A DNA stretch of 64,000 nucleotides, taken from the NCBI RefSeq assembly GCF_009846865.1, contig NZ_WUWN01000011.1:41322-105321 (forward strand), read 5' to 3'. The notes under the pieces were generated by a model that did not search any database, was not told the origin of the DNA, and saw nothing but the letters and a program-made list of their open reading frames with translations. Every line of letters starts with the position of its first letter. The stretch's first letter is position 1. Below, one piece after another: positions 27,740 through 38,000 of the stretch. The DNA comes from Puerhibacterium puerhi. Lineage in GTDB: Bacteria; Actinomycetota; Actinomycetes; Actinomycetales; Cellulomonadaceae. Position numbers and translations under genes: made by a program.

Positions 27740-29463
27740 GCGCCGCGACCCCGACCACCTCCCCGACCACCTCTTCGACCGCAGCCCCGACCGCAGCCCC
27801 GACCGCCGCCCCGGGCGCGGCCCCGGCCGACGAGGTCCGCCTGCCCGCCGACCTGCCCTGGGGCGCCACCTGGCCGGACCTGCCGACGTTCCGGACGCTC
27901 GCCCGCGACCGCCGGGTGATCCCCGTGGTGCGCCGCGTGCTGGCCGACGACGCCACCCCCGTGGGCCTGTACCGCGCCCTGGCGCACGGCCGCCCGGGCA
28001 CGTTCGTGCTGGAGTCCGCCGACGCCTCGGGCGCCTGGTCGCGCTGGTCGTTCGTCGGCGTCGCGTCGCGCGCCCAGCTCACGGCCCGCGACGGGCAGGC
28101 GGTGTGGACGGGGGACGTGCCCGCCGGCATCCCCACCTCGGGCGACGTCGTCGACGTGCTCGAGGCGACGCTCGAGGCGCTGCGCACCCCGCCGGTCGCC
28201 GGCCTGCCGCCGCTGACGGGCGGCATGGCGGGCGCGGTGGGCTGGGACGCCGTGCGCCACTGGGAGCCCACCCTGCCCGCCACCGCGCCCGACGAGCTCG
28301 GCGCCCCGGAGCTCGCGCTGTGCCTGGCCACCGACCTGCTCGCGATCGACCACCACACCGGCGCCGTCTGGCTCGTGGCCAACGCGATCAACATGGACGA
28401 CACCGACGAGCGTGTCGACGAGGCGCACGCGGACGCCGTCGCGCGCCTCGACGCCCTCGCCGCGCGGCTGGCCGCGCCCGCGCCGCGCGTGGCCACCGTG
28501 CTGCGCGACGACGCCGCCGAGCCCGAGCTCGAGTTCCGCTCGACGCGCGCGGAGTTCGAGGAGGCGGTGGCCGCCGGCAAGGAGGCCATCCGCGACGGCG
28601 AGGTCTTCCAGGTCGTGCTGTCCCAGCGGCTCGACCTCGACTGCCCGGCCGACCCGCTGGACGTCTACCGGGCGCTGCGGACCATCAACCCGAGCCCGTA
28701 CATGTACTACTTCCACCTGACCGACCCCCAGGGCCGGGACTTCCAGGTGGTGGGCTCGAGCCCCGAGACGCTGGTCAAGGTCGACGCCGGCCACGTGACG
28801 ACCTACCCCATCGCCGGCTCCCGCCCGCGCGGCGCCACGGTGGAGGAGGACGTCGCGCTGGCCGAGGAGCTGTACGCCGACCCCAAGGAGCGCGCCGAGC
28901 ACCTCATGCTCGTGGACCTCTCGCGCAACGACCTGGTCAAGGTGTGCCAGCCGACCACCGTCGAGGTCGTCGAGTTCATGGTCCTGCGCCGGTTCAGCCA
29001 CATCATGCACCTGTGCTCCACGGTGGTCGGGCGGCTGCGCCCGGGCCGCACGGCCCTGGACACGCTGCGGGCGACGTTCCCCGCCGGGACGCTCTCCGGG
29101 GCGCCCAAGCCGCGCGCCATCGCGCTGATCGACGAGCTCGAGCCGGCCTCGCGCGGCATCTACGGCGGCACGGTCGGCTACCTCGACTTCGGCGGCAACA
29201 TGGACATGGCCATCGCGATCCGCACCGCGTTCGTGCGCGACGGGCGCGCCTCGGTCCAGGCCGGCGGCGGCATCGTCGCCGACTCGGTGCCGGCGCTCGA
29301 GTACGCCGAGTCGCGCAACAAGGCCGCGGCGGCCGTGCGGGCCGTGCAGCTCGCCGCCCGGTTCGCGCGCCTCGGCGCCGACGGCGCGGCCGAGCCGGCC
29401 GCGGCGGTCGCGGAGGGACCTGGCGCGGGCGGACCTGAGGGACGCAGGGGGGCCGGCGCATGA
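27736..29463 (+). CDS. trpE: anthranilate synthase component I
   Basis: TrpE converts chorismate to anthranilate with ammonia from the glutamine amidotransferase TrpG, which is not encoded in this window. The 575-residue protein starts with a disordered Thr/Ala/Pro-rich leader containing TAAP repeats (about residues 14-28). The feedback-site region is [19 protein letters not shown]. The catalytic core shows [28 protein letters not shown] and [12 protein letters not shown]. The C-terminal ~30 residues are low-complexity. The GTG overlaps the hisI stop and the TGA overlaps the next ATG. No leader peptide or attenuator is possible upstream because of the overlap. Confidence 0.96.
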   Translation: MSAATPTTSPTTSSTAAPTAAPTAAPGAAPADEVRLPADLPWGATWPDLPTFRTLARDRRVIPVVRRVLADDATPVGLYRALAHGRPGTFVLESADASGAWSRWSFVGVASRAQLTARDGQAVWTGDVPAGIPTSGDVVDVLEATLEALRTPPVAGLPPLTGGMAGAVGWDAVRHWEPTLPATAPDELGAPELALCLATDLLAIDHHTGAVWLVANAINMDDTDERVDEAHADAVARLDALAARLAAPAPRVATVLRDDAAEPELEFRSTRAEFEEAVAAGKEAIRDGEVFQVVLSQRLDLDCPADPLDVYRALRTINPSPYMYYFHLTDPQGRDFQVVGSSPETLVKVDAGHVTTYPIAGSRPRGATVEEDVALAEELYADPKERAEHLMLVDLSRNDLVKVCQPTTVEVVEFMVLRRFSHIMHLCSTVVGRLRPGRTALDTLRATFPAGTLSGAPKPRAIALIDELEPASRGIYGGTVGYLDFGGNMDMAIAIRTAFVRDGRASVQAGGGIVADSVPALEYAESRNKAAAAVRAVQLAARFARLGADGAAEPAAAVAEGPGAGGPEGRRGAGA

Positions 29464-30131
29464 GCGGCGCCCTGACCCGCGCCCTGACCCGCGCACAGGC
29501 CACCTGGGCCGTCGTCCTGCTCGGCGGCGCCGCGCTGGCGACCGCCGCGCCGGTGTGGGTGCGCTCGCAGGTCGCGACGGCGCTCGACCCGCACGTCGCG
29601 GTGACGGTCACCGGCACGGACGCCGCACCCGCGATCGGCGCCGGGGCGCTGGTCCTCGTGGCCGCGGGCCTCGCCCTCGCGCTGGGCGGCCGGGTCGCCC
29701 GGTGGGTGGTGCTCGTCGTCGCCGCCGGGGCGGGCGTGCTGGTGACCGCGTCGGCGCTCACCGTCGCCACGGACCCCCGGCCGGCGGCGGTCGCGGGGGC
29801 GAGCGAGACGGCCGGCGTGACCGACCTCACCGCCCCCGTCTCGCTGGCGGTGTGGCCCTGGCTCACCGCCGCCGTCGGCGTCCTGGCGGTCGTCGTCGCG
29901 CTGCTCGCCGCGGTCGCCTCCCGCGGCTGGAGCGCGACGTCCGGCCGGCACGAGCGCGCGGGCGCGACCGCCGGCGCGCCGGCAGGCGCCGCCGCCGGCA
30001 GCGCGCCCACGGGCGCGGACGCCGCGGAGCCGGCGGCGGCCGACGGGGAGCCGGGCGACGAGGGCGACGTCGACGCCCACGACGCGTGGGACGCGCTCAC
30101 CCGCGGCACCGATCCCACGGCGGACCGCTAG
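29460..30131 (+). CDS. Trp biosynthesis-associated membrane protein
   Basis: A 223-residue membrane protein of the actinobacterial family found beside trpE (TIGR02234 type), function unknown. Four hydrophobic segments are visible at about residues 13-35, 58-78, 82-102 and 128-152, and the soluble C-terminus (from about 160) is Ala/Gly/Asp-rich. A conserved-looking ATWAVVLLGGAAL opens the first helix. The ATG overlaps the trpE stop (ATGA), implying translational coupling. Confidence 0.85.
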   Translation: MSGALTRALTRAQATWAVVLLGGAALATAAPVWVRSQVATALDPHVAVTVTGTDAAPAIGAGALVLVAAGLALALGGRVARWVVLVVAAGAGVLVTASALTVATDPRPAAVAGASETAGVTDLTAPVSLAVWPWLTAAVGVLAVVVALLAAVASRGWSATSGRHERAGATAGAPAGAAAGSAPTGADAAEPAAADGEPGDEGDVDAHDAWDALTRGTDPTADR

Positions 30132-30134
30132 GCT
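30129..30134 (+). promoter_or_regulatory. probable -10 box of the small HGxxPAAW-like gene
   Basis: TAGGCT overlaps the TAG stop codon of the preceding membrane protein gene and lies 55 bp before the next ATG. It could start a short leadered transcript for the small membrane protein. Called by motif only. Confidence 0.35.
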
Positions 30135-30189
30135 GGTCCCGCCGACGCCAACCAGCACGGGCACCCATCAGCACGTCACGAAAGGCCCC

Positions 30190-30480
30190 ATGACCACCAT
30201 GGCCGAGAACACGAACGAGTACGCCTACCTGCCCCCGGCCGCGCCGCACCACAACGAGGGCAAGACGGTCGCGTCCTGGACCGCCATGGCGGGCGTCACC
30301 GTCGGCGCGCTGATCTCCGCGATCGCCGTCGTCCTCGCGTCGGTCGTGCTGTTCGTCGTGGGCCTGGTCGTCATCGCGGTCGCGCTGGTCGTCGGGCTCG
30401 TGCTGCGTCGGATGGGCCTCGGCCAGCCGGACCCCGAGCCGGTCGCCGGCGGCGGCCCGCGCCAGCGCCCCCAGCGCTGA
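30190..30480 (+). CDS. small membrane protein, HGxxPAAW-like family
   Basis: A 96-residue protein with two hydrophobic helices (about residues 35-55 and 57-75) and a Pro/Gly-rich tail. The N-terminal [11 protein letters not shown] corresponds in position to the HGxxPAAW motif of short actinobacterial membrane proteins found between trpE and trpC. Function unknown. The ATG at 30190 has AAAGG 5 nt upstream; ATG at 30199 is an alternative. A strong terminator follows. Confidence 0.8.
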   Translation: MTTMAENTNEYAYLPPAAPHHNEGKTVASWTAMAGVTVGALISAIAVVLASVVLFVVGLVVIAVALVVGLVLRRMGLGQPDPEPVAGGGPRQRPQR

Positions 30481-30504
30481 GCCGGCGAGCCTCGCACCGC
30501 GCCC

Positions 30505-30537
30505 GACGGCGCCCGACCGCAGCGGTCGGGCGCCGTC
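30505..30537 (+). terminator. intrinsic-type terminator before trpC
   Basis: A perfect 16-bp inverted repeat (30505-30520 and 30522-30537) around a single central A, giving a strong GC hairpin followed by a weak T-containing stretch GTCGTCGTCT. It should end transcripts coming from trpE and the membrane genes, so trpCBA needs its own promoter. Confidence 0.75.
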
Positions 30538-30585
30538 GTCGTCTCACCGCTCGGAGGGTGGTCAAGGTCACCCCGGCGCGGGCCC

Positions 30586-30628
30586 TACGATGGTCCGTGT
30601 CGGCACGGCCGGCAGGATCCGGTACGTT
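30586..30628 (+). promoter_or_regulatory. candidate trpC promoter region
   Basis: Two -10-like boxes, TACGAT (30586-30591) and TACGTT (30623-30628), lie between the terminator and trpC. A transcript from the second would have a short leader with the very strong GGGGGAGGGGG ribosome binding site. No Trp-rich leader peptide or attenuator pairing is seen. Confidence 0.45.
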
Positions 30629-30650
30629 CACGACGGGGGAGGGGGCCAGC

Positions 30651-31475
30651 ATGACGGTCCTGGAGGACATCGTCGCGGGAGTCCGCGAGGACCTCGCCGC
30701 GCGCCAGGCGGCCACGCCGCTCGACGTGCTCAAGGAGCGCGCCGCGCGCGCCGCGGGCGCCCTCGAGGTCGTCAGCCGGCTGCGCGCGCAGGACGCGGTG
30801 GCCGTGATCGCCGAGGTGAAGCGCTCCAGCCCCAGCAAGGGCTCGCTCGCCTCGATCTCCGACCCGGCCGCCCTGGCGCAGGAGTACGCCGGGGGCGGCG
30901 CCAGCGTCATCTCCGTGCTCACCGAGCAGCGGCGGTTCGGCGGCAGCCTCGCCGACCTGGACGCGGTGCGCGCCAAGGTCGACGTCCCGGTGCTGCGCAA
31001 GGACTTCGTGGTCACGCCGTACCAGGTCTGGGAGGCCCGCGCGCACGGCGCCGACGTCGTCCTGCTCATCGTCGCCGCGCTCGAGCAGACGGTGCTCACC
31101 TCGCTGGTCGAGCGCGTGCACTCCCTGGGCATGACCGCGCTGGTCGAGGCCCACACCGCCGACGAGGTGCGCCGGGCGCTCGACGCCGGCGCCCGGGTCG
31201 TGGGCGTCAACGCCCGCGACCTCAAGACGCTCCAGGTGGACCGGTCGGTCTTCGCGCGCCTCGCGCCGCTCATCCCCGACGACGTCGTCCGCGTCGCCGA
31301 GTCCGGCGTGCGCGGGCCGCACGACGTCATGGACTACGCGCGGGCCGGCGCCCACGCCGTGCTCGTGGGCGAGGCGCTCGTCACCGGGGACGCGCCGCGC
31401 CGCTCGGTCGCCGACCTCGTGGCCGCGGGCCAGCACCCGGCCCTGTGGTCCGTGCGGCCGGCCGCGCACTCCTGA
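30651..31475 (+). CDS. trpC: indole-3-glycerol phosphate synthase
   Basis: Closes the indole ring from carboxyphenylaminodeoxyribulose phosphate in tryptophan synthesis. The 274-residue (beta/alpha)8 protein shows catalytic Lys in [11 protein letters not shown] and VLRKDFVV. It also shows the Glu-containing [14 protein letters not shown], the GVNARDLKT block and the phosphate site ESGVRGP. The ATG at 30651 has a strong GGGGGAGGGGG upstream. It is a single-function enzyme, not fused to TrpF, and begins the trpCBA-lgt transcription unit. Confidence 0.97.
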   Translation: MTVLEDIVAGVREDLAARQAATPLDVLKERAARAAGALEVVSRLRAQDAVAVIAEVKRSSPSKGSLASISDPAALAQEYAGGGASVISVLTEQRRFGGSLADLDAVRAKVDVPVLRKDFVVTPYQVWEARAHGADVVLLIVAALEQTVLTSLVERVHSLGMTALVEAHTADEVRRALDAGARVVGVNARDLKTLQVDRSVFARLAPLIPDDVVRVAESGVRGPHDVMDYARAGAHAVLVGEALVTGDAPRRSVADLVAAGQHPALWSVRPAAHS

Positions 31476-31588
31476 CGGCCCGCCGCGCCCCGGACGCCGC
31501 GGACCCGGACGTCCCGTCCAGCCCGCTGCGCCCCACCGACCCGCGCCCCCACCCGCGCCCCACCCACCGCATGGAAGGGAAGGTCCCC

Positions 31589-32968
31589 GTGCCCTCGACC
31601 GACCCGCACGCCACCGGCTCGCCGACGCCGGTCAGCGACGCGCTCTCCGACACCCTGGCCCACCAGGTCCTGGGCGAGCACCCCGACGACCCGGTCGAGG
31701 CCGCCGCGACCCGCCTGGCCGACCAGCACGGGCCGTACTTCGGCCAGTTCGGCGGCCGCTTCGTGCCCGAGGCGCTGTACGCCGCGCTGGACGAGCTCGA
31801 GACGGAGTACCGCAAGGCGCTCGACGACCCGGAGTTCCGGGCCGAGCTGGCCCGGCTGCACCGGGAGTACACCGGCCGGCCCTCCCCGCTGACCGAGGTG
31901 CCCCGGTTCGCCCGGCACGCCGGCGGGCAGCGGGTGTTCCTCAAGCGCGAGGACCTCAACCACACCGGCTCGCACAAGATCAACAACGTGCTGGGCCAGG
32001 CGCTGCTCGTGAAGCGGATGGGCAAGACGCGGGTCATTGCCGAGACCGGCGCCGGCCAGCACGGCGTCGCCACGGCGACGGCCGCCGCCCTGCTCGATCT
32101 CGAGTGCGTCGTGTACATGGGCGAGGAGGACACCCGGCGCCAGGCCCTCAACGTGGCCCGCATGCGGCTGCTCGGGGCGGAGGTCGTGCCCGTGCAGATC
32201 GGCTCGCGCACGCTCAAGGACGCCATCAACGAGGCGCTGCGCGACTGGGTCGCCAACGTCGAGAGCACCCACTACCTGCTCGGCACGGTCACCGGGCCGC
32301 ACCCGTTCCCCGAGATGGTGCGCGAGTTCCACCGCATCATCGGCGAGGAGGCGCGCGAGCAGGTGCTCGAGCGCACCGGCCGGCTGCCCGACGTCGTCGC
32401 CGCGTGCGTCGGCGGCGGCTCCAACGCCCTCGGGCTGTTCAACGCCTTCCTCGACGACCCCGACGTCGCCCTGTACGGCTTCGAGGCCGGCGGCGAGGGC
32501 GTCGACTCCGGCCGGCACGCCGCCCGGTTCTCCGGCGGCGCGCCCGGCGTGCTGCACGGCGCCCGCTCCTACCTGCTGCAGGACGCCGACGGCCAGACGC
32601 TGCCGAGCCACTCCGTCTCCGCGGGGCTCGACTACCCGAGCGTCGGCCCGGCCCACGCGTGGCTGCACGACCTCGGTCGCGCGACCTACCGCCCGGTGAC
32701 CGACGACGAGGCCATGGAGGCCTTCCGGCTGCTGTGCCGGACCGAGGGCATCATCCCGGCGATCGAGTCGGCGCACGCCCTCGCCGGCGCGATGCAGGTG
32801 GGCCGCGAGCTCGCCGCGGCGGGGGAGCGCGACAAGGTGATCGTCGTGAACCTGTCCGGCCGCGGCGACAAGGACGTGGCCACCGCGGCGCGGTGGTTCG
32901 GCCTGCTCGAGACGGGCGAGGGCCCGGACGCCGACGTCGACCCGCTGACCACGGAGGGGGACCTGTGA
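31589..32968 (+). CDS. trpB: tryptophan synthase beta subunit
   Basis: PLP enzyme condensing indole and serine to tryptophan in the alpha2beta2 complex. The 459-residue protein has the PLP Lys in [10 protein letters not shown], the substrate loop [10 protein letters not shown] and the phosphate-binding GGGSNALG. The start is placed at GTG 31589, which has GGAAGGGAAGG ending about 5 nt before it. The in-frame ATG at 31571 lies upstream of that ribosome binding site and so is unlikely. Residues 1-45 are a variable extension before [14 protein letters not shown]. The stop overlaps the trpA GTG. Confidence 0.95.
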   Translation: MPSTDPHATGSPTPVSDALSDTLAHQVLGEHPDDPVEAAATRLADQHGPYFGQFGGRFVPEALYAALDELETEYRKALDDPEFRAELARLHREYTGRPSPLTEVPRFARHAGGQRVFLKREDLNHTGSHKINNVLGQALLVKRMGKTRVIAETGAGQHGVATATAAALLDLECVVYMGEEDTRRQALNVARMRLLGAEVVPVQIGSRTLKDAINEALRDWVANVESTHYLLGTVTGPHPFPEMVREFHRIIGEEAREQVLERTGRLPDVVAACVGGGSNALGLFNAFLDDPDVALYGFEAGGEGVDSGRHAARFSGGAPGVLHGARSYLLQDADGQTLPSHSVSAGLDYPSVGPAHAWLHDLGRATYRPVTDDEAMEAFRLLCRTEGIIPAIESAHALAGAMQVGRELAAAGERDKVIVVNLSGRGDKDVATAARWFGLLETGEGPDADVDPLTTEGDL

Positions 32969-33870
32969 GCACTCCCGCGATCCCGGCCCAGAGCCCCGCC
33001 CCGGCGACCACGCCGGCTGCCGCGCCGGCCGACGCCCCGCGCTCGCGCACCGCGGCGCGCATCGAGGAGCTGCGCGCGGCCGGCCGGCCCGCGCTCGTGG
33101 GCTACCTGCCGGTCGGCTTCCCGACGCCCGAGCGGTCGATCGAGGCCGTGAAGGCCATGGTCGACGCCGGCGTCGACGTCGTCGAGCTCGGCATCCCGTA
33201 CACCGACCCCGTGATGGACGGCCCGGTGATCCAGCGCGCCGCCGAGCAGGCGCTGGCCGCCGGCACCCGCGTGGCCGACGTCTTCCGCGTCGTGCGCGCG
33301 GTGACCGAGCACGCCCCGCACGTGCCGGTGCTGGTCATGACCTACTGGAACCCCGTGCTGCGCTACGGCGTCGACGCCTTCGCCCGCGACCTCGCGGCCG
33401 CCGGCGGCGCCGGCCTCATCACGCCGGACCTCGTCCCCGACGAGGGCGCCGAGTGGATCGCCGCCGCGGACGCCCACGGGCTGGACAAGGTGTTCCTCGT
33501 GGCGCCCAGCTCGACGACCGAGCGGCTGCGCCTGACCGCTGCCGCGTCGCGCGGCTTCGTCTACGCCGCCTCGACCATGGGGGTCACGGGCGTGCGCGCC
33601 CGGGTGGGCGACCGCGCCGAGCAGCTGGTCGCGGACACCCGCGCCGCCGGCGCCCCGCGCGTGTGCGTGGGCCTGGGCGTGTCGAACGGCGAGCAGGCCG
33701 CCCAGGTCGGCGCCTTCGCCGACGGCGTCATCGTCGGCTCGGCCTTCGTGCGCCCGCTGCTCGGCGACGAGCCGTGGGAGCGCCGGCTCGACGCCGTGCG
33801 TGCGGTCGCGGCGGACCTCGCCGCCGGCGTCGCCCGCGCGCGGGCCCCCCACGGCGGGGGCGCGGCGTGA
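32965..33870 (+). CDS. trpA: tryptophan synthase alpha subunit
   Basis: Cleaves indole-3-glycerol phosphate to indole, which is channelled to TrpB. The 301-residue barrel has the catalytic Glu and Asp in [17 protein letters not shown], plus [22 protein letters not shown] and [10 protein letters not shown]. The first ~25 residues are Ala/Pro-rich and dispensable-looking. The GTG start overlaps the trpB stop (GTGA), and the trpA stop overlaps the lgt GTG, so trpB, trpA and lgt are coupled. Confidence 0.97.
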   Translation: MSTPAIPAQSPAPATTPAAAPADAPRSRTAARIEELRAAGRPALVGYLPVGFPTPERSIEAVKAMVDAGVDVVELGIPYTDPVMDGPVIQRAAEQALAAGTRVADVFRVVRAVTEHAPHVPVLVMTYWNPVLRYGVDAFARDLAAAGGAGLITPDLVPDEGAEWIAAADAHGLDKVFLVAPSSTTERLRLTAAASRGFVYAASTMGVTGVRARVGDRAEQLVADTRAAGAPRVCVGLGVSNGEQAAQVGAFADGVIVGSAFVRPLLGDEPWERRLDAVRAVAADLAAGVARARAPHGGGAA

Positions 33871-34952
33871 CGGGCCTCGCGGCCACCGGGTTCGCGTCGC
33901 TCGGCGCCGTCGTCCCGACCGCCATCCCGAGCCCGCCCGAGCACACGTGGTACCTCGGCGGGTTCCCCGTGCGCGCCTACGCCCTGGCGATCCTCGCCGG
34001 CATCGTGCTCGCGGTCTGGATCACCTCGCGCCGGTTCGTGCGCCGCACGGCTGGCGGCACCGCCGACGACGTCCTCGAGATCGCCTTCTGGGCGGTGCCG
34101 TTCGGCATCGTGGGCGGGCGGCTGTACCACGTCATCACGACGCCGGACCCCTACTGGGGCCCCGGCGGCGACCCCGTCAAGGCGCTCTACGTCTGGGAAG
34201 GCGGCCTGGGCATCTGGGGCGCCGTGGCGCTCGGCGCCGTCGGCGCCTACATCGGGTGCCGGCGCCAGAACATCCGCATGCCCGTGTTCGCCGACGCCAT
34301 CGCGCCGGCGCTGCTGGTGGCGCAGGCGGTCGGGCGCCTGGGCAACTGGTTCAACCAGGAGCTGTTCGGCGCGCCCACGACCCTGCCGTGGGGCCTGCGC
34401 ATCGACGCTGCCTACCTGCCCCTCGACCCCGCGACCGGCCTGCGGTACGCCGAGGGGACGCTCTTTCATCCCACGTTCCTCTACGAGCTGCTGTGGAACC
34501 TCGCCATGGCCGCGGCCATCGTCTGGGTAGACAGACGGTTCAGGCTCGGTCATGGTCGCGTATTCTGGCTCTACGTCGTGCTCTACACCCTGGGCCGCGG
34601 CTGGATCGAGGCGCTGCGCATCGACACTGCCGAGCACGTCCTGGGGCTCCGGCTCAACGTGTGGACGTCGATCGTGGTAGGGCTCGGTGCTCTGGCAGCA
34701 TTCGTCGTCATCGGACGCCTGCGGCCCGGTCGTGAGACCGACGCACGCCGCGAGCCGGGGCAGGACACCCCGGACGCGACCCCCGAGACGGCCACCGACC
34801 CGGCCCTCGTCGTGAGCGCGGGGACCGCGGGCGCGGAGCCGGCAGCCGACGACAGCACGAGACACGTCGACGCGAAAGACGTCGAGGAGAAGGACGACCA
34901 ACGCTCCGCGGAGGCCGCCGGGCCCGACCCCGGCACGGCGGCCCGCGCCTGA
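33867..34952 (+). CDS. lgt: prolipoprotein diacylglyceryl transferase
   Basis: Membrane enzyme that attaches diacylglycerol to the lipobox Cys of preprolipoproteins, such as the FKBP lipoprotein in this window. The 361-residue protein has about seven membrane segments. It shows GGRLYHVITTP (conserved His/Arg region), the signature GRLGNWFNQELFG and the HPTFLYELLWN block. The last ~85 residues are a hydrophilic Asp/Glu/Ala-rich cytosolic tail not found in short homologues. The GTG overlaps the trpA stop. lgt after trpA is a conserved actinobacterial order. Confidence 0.96.
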   Translation: MTGLAATGFASLGAVVPTAIPSPPEHTWYLGGFPVRAYALAILAGIVLAVWITSRRFVRRTAGGTADDVLEIAFWAVPFGIVGGRLYHVITTPDPYWGPGGDPVKALYVWEGGLGIWGAVALGAVGAYIGCRRQNIRMPVFADAIAPALLVAQAVGRLGNWFNQELFGAPTTLPWGLRIDAAYLPLDPATGLRYAEGTLFHPTFLYELLWNLAMAAAIVWVDRRFRLGHGRVFWLYVVLYTLGRGWIEALRIDTAEHVLGLRLNVWTSIVVGLGALAAFVVIGRLRPGRETDARREPGQDTPDATPETATDPALVVSAGTAGAEPAADDSTRHVDAKDVEEKDDQRSAEAAGPDPGTAARA

Positions 34953-35067
34953 CGCGGACCCGGGAGACACCCGGGGCCGCCACCTGACCGACGGGCCGAC
35001 GGCGTCCCGACCAGCTTGACCGAGGAAGTCGCGCCCGGGGGACCGGGCGCACGTGAGGACGGTGTTG

Positions 35068-38000
35068 ATGACCACGCCGCAGCTTCGTGGCGCCGTGCCC
35101 GGCGCGCAGGGCCTCTACGACCCTGCCGCCGAGCACGACGCGTGCGGTGTCGCCTTCGTGGCGACGCTCCGCGGGACGCCCGGACGGGACATCGTCGACG
35201 CGGGCCTGACCGCGCTGCTGAACCTGGACCACCGTGGGGCCGTGGGCGCCGAGGAGAGCTCGGGCGACGGTGCCGGGATCCTGACCCAGATCCCGGACGC
35301 GTTCGTCCGGGACGTCGTGGGCGTCGACCTGCCGCCGGCCGGGCACTACGCCATCGGCATGGCGTTCCTGCCGCAGGACGTCGACGAGGCGGACGCCGTC
35401 GCGCGCCGCGTCGACGAGATCGCGGCCGAGGAGAAGCTCGACGTGCTGGCGTGGCGCGACGTGCCGGTCACGGCCGACCTGGTCGGCCCGACGGCGCGCG
35501 CCTCCATGCCGCTGTTCCGCCAGCTCGTCCTGGCCGACCCGGCCCGCGAGCTGTCGGGCCTGGAGCTCGACCGCCGCGCCTACCGCGTGCGCAAGCGCGC
35601 CCTGAACGAGCTGGGCCTGTACTTCGCGTCGCTGTCCGCGCGCACCATCACGTACAAGGGCATGCTCACCACGGCGCAGCTCGAGCCGTTCTTCGCGGAC
35701 CTGTCGGACCCGCGGTACGCCTCCGAGATCGCGCTGGTGCACTCGCGGTTCTCCACCAACACGTTCCCGTCCTGGCCGCTGGCGCAGCCGTTCCGGCTCA
35801 TCGCCCACAACGGTGAGATCAACACGGTGCGCGGCAACCGCAACTGGATGTCGGCGCGCGAGGGCACGCTGGCGAGCGAGGAGCTGGGCGACCTGGCGCC
35901 GCTGATGCCGGTGTGCACCGAGGGCGCCAGCGACTCGGCGAGCTTCGACGAGGTGCTCGAGCTGCTGCACCTCGGCGGCCGCTCGCTGCCGCACGCCGTG
36001 CTGATGATGGTGCCCGAGGCGTGGGAGAACCACGCCGAGATGGACGCCGCCCGCCGAGCGTTCTACGCCTACCACGCCAACCTCATCGAGCCGTGGGACG
36101 GCCCCGCGTGCCTCACCTTCACCGACGGCACGCTCATCGGCGCGGTGCTCGACCGCAACGGCCTGCGCCCGGGGCGCTACTGGGTGACCGAGGACGGCCT
36201 GGTCGTGCTGGCCTCCGAGTCGGGCGTGCTCGACATCGACCCGGCCACCGTGGTGCGCAAGGGCCGGCTGGAGCCGGGCCGGATGTTCCTGGTGGACACC
36301 GGCGCGGGCCGGATCGTGGAGGACGACGAGATCAAGGGCCAGCTCGCCGCCCAGCGCCCGTACGCGCAGTGGGTCGCCGAGCAGCAGATCTCGCTGGAGT
36401 CCCTGCCCGAGCGCGAGCACGTGGCGCACAGCCCCGCGTCCGTCCAGCGGCGCCAGCGCGCGTTCGGCTACACGGACGAGGAGCTGAAGGTCATCCTCAG
36501 CCCCATGGCGAACTCGGGCGCCGAGCCCCTCGGCGCGATGGGCTCGGACACGCCGATCGCCGTGCTGTCCAAGCGCCCGCGGCTGCTGTTCGACTACTTC
36601 ACCCAGATGTTCGCACAGGTGACGAACCCGCCGCTGGACGCCATCCGCGAGGAGCTCGTCACCTCGCTCGGCGGCGCCATCGGCCCGGAGCCGAACCTGC
36701 TGAGCGACACCCCGGAGCACGCGCGCAAGCTCGTGCTGCCGTTCCCGGTGCTCGACAACGACCAGCTGGCCAAGATCGTGCGCATCGACCGTGACGAGCG
36801 GCTCGAGGGCGTCTTCCGCGCCGTGCAGGTCCGCGGCCTGTACGACGTGGGCGGCGGCGGCGCCGCCCTGCAGCGGCGGCTCGAGGAGATCTTCGCCGAG
36901 GTCGACGCCGAGATCGCCGCCGGTGCCACGCACATCGTGCTGTCGGACCGCGACTCGAACTCCGAGCTCGCGCCGATCCCGTCGCTGCTGCTGACCTCGG
37001 CGGTGCACCACCACCTGCTGCGCCAGCACACCCGCACGAAGATCTCGCTCGTCGTCGAGGCCGGCGACGTGCGCGAGGTGCACCACGTCGCGCTGCTCAT
37101 CGGTTACGGCGCGGCGGCGGTCAACCCGTACCTCGCGATGGAGACCGTCGAGGACCTCGCGCGCCGCGGCTACCTCACCGTCGACCCCGCCACCGCCGTC
37201 GCCCACCTCATCAAGGCGCTCGGCAAGGGCGTGCTCAAGGTGATGAGCAAGATGGGCATCTCGACGATCATGTCCTACCGCGGGGCGCAGATCTTCGAGG
37301 CCGTCGGCCTGTCCCAGGAGCTCGTCGACGACTACTTCACCGGCACCACCAGCCGGCTTGGCGGCGTCGGGCTCGACGTCATCGCCGCCGAGGTGGCCGC
37401 GCGCCACGCCGAGGCCTACCCGCGCTCGGGCAACCACCGCCCGCACCAGCGGCTCACCTCCGGCGGCGAGTACCAGTGGCGCCGCGACGGCGAGGAGCAC
37501 CTGTTCGACCCCGAGACGGTGTTCCGCCTGCAGCACTCGACCCGCTCGGGCCGGATGGACATCTTCCGGCAGTACACCCGCCGGGTGGACGAGCAGTCGC
37601 GCCGCCTGATGACCCTGCGCGGCCTGCTGCGGTTCAACCCCGAGCGCGAGCCGATCCCCGTCGAGGAGGTCGAGCCGGTCAGCGAGATCGTCAAGCGGTT
37701 CAACACCGGCGCGATGTCCTACGGGTCCATCTCCGCCGAGGCCCACGAGACGCTCGCGATCGCGATGAACCGCCTCGGCGGCCGCTCGAACACCGGCGAG
37801 GGCGGCGAGCACCCCGAGCGCCTGTACGACCCGGAGCGACGCTCGAAGGTCAAGCAGGTCGCCTCGGGCCGGTTCGGCGTCACGAGCGAGTACCTGACGC
37901 AGGCCGACGACATCCAGATCAAGCTCGCCCAGGGCGCCAAGCCCGGCGAGGGCGGCCAGCTGCCGCCGTCGAAGGTGTACCCGTGGGTGGCCGAGGTGCG

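Noticed and set aside
27740..27830. CCGACCGCAGCC-like repeats at the start of trpE as a mobile or regulatory repeat
   Set aside because: They are in frame and simply encode a TAAP-rich disordered leader.
25297..29496. Long minus-strand open frame opposite the second ABC gene, hisI and trpE
   Set aside because: Opposes three clearly conserved proteins and has no recognisable domain.
30590..30660. Possible trp leader peptide before trpC
   Set aside because: The short frame starting ATGGTCCGT contains no Trp codons and no mutually exclusive hairpins follow it.
31571..31588. ATG 18 bp upstream of the chosen trpB start
   Set aside because: It lies at or before the best Shine-Dalgarno sequence, which would then be coding; GTG 31589 is correctly spaced.
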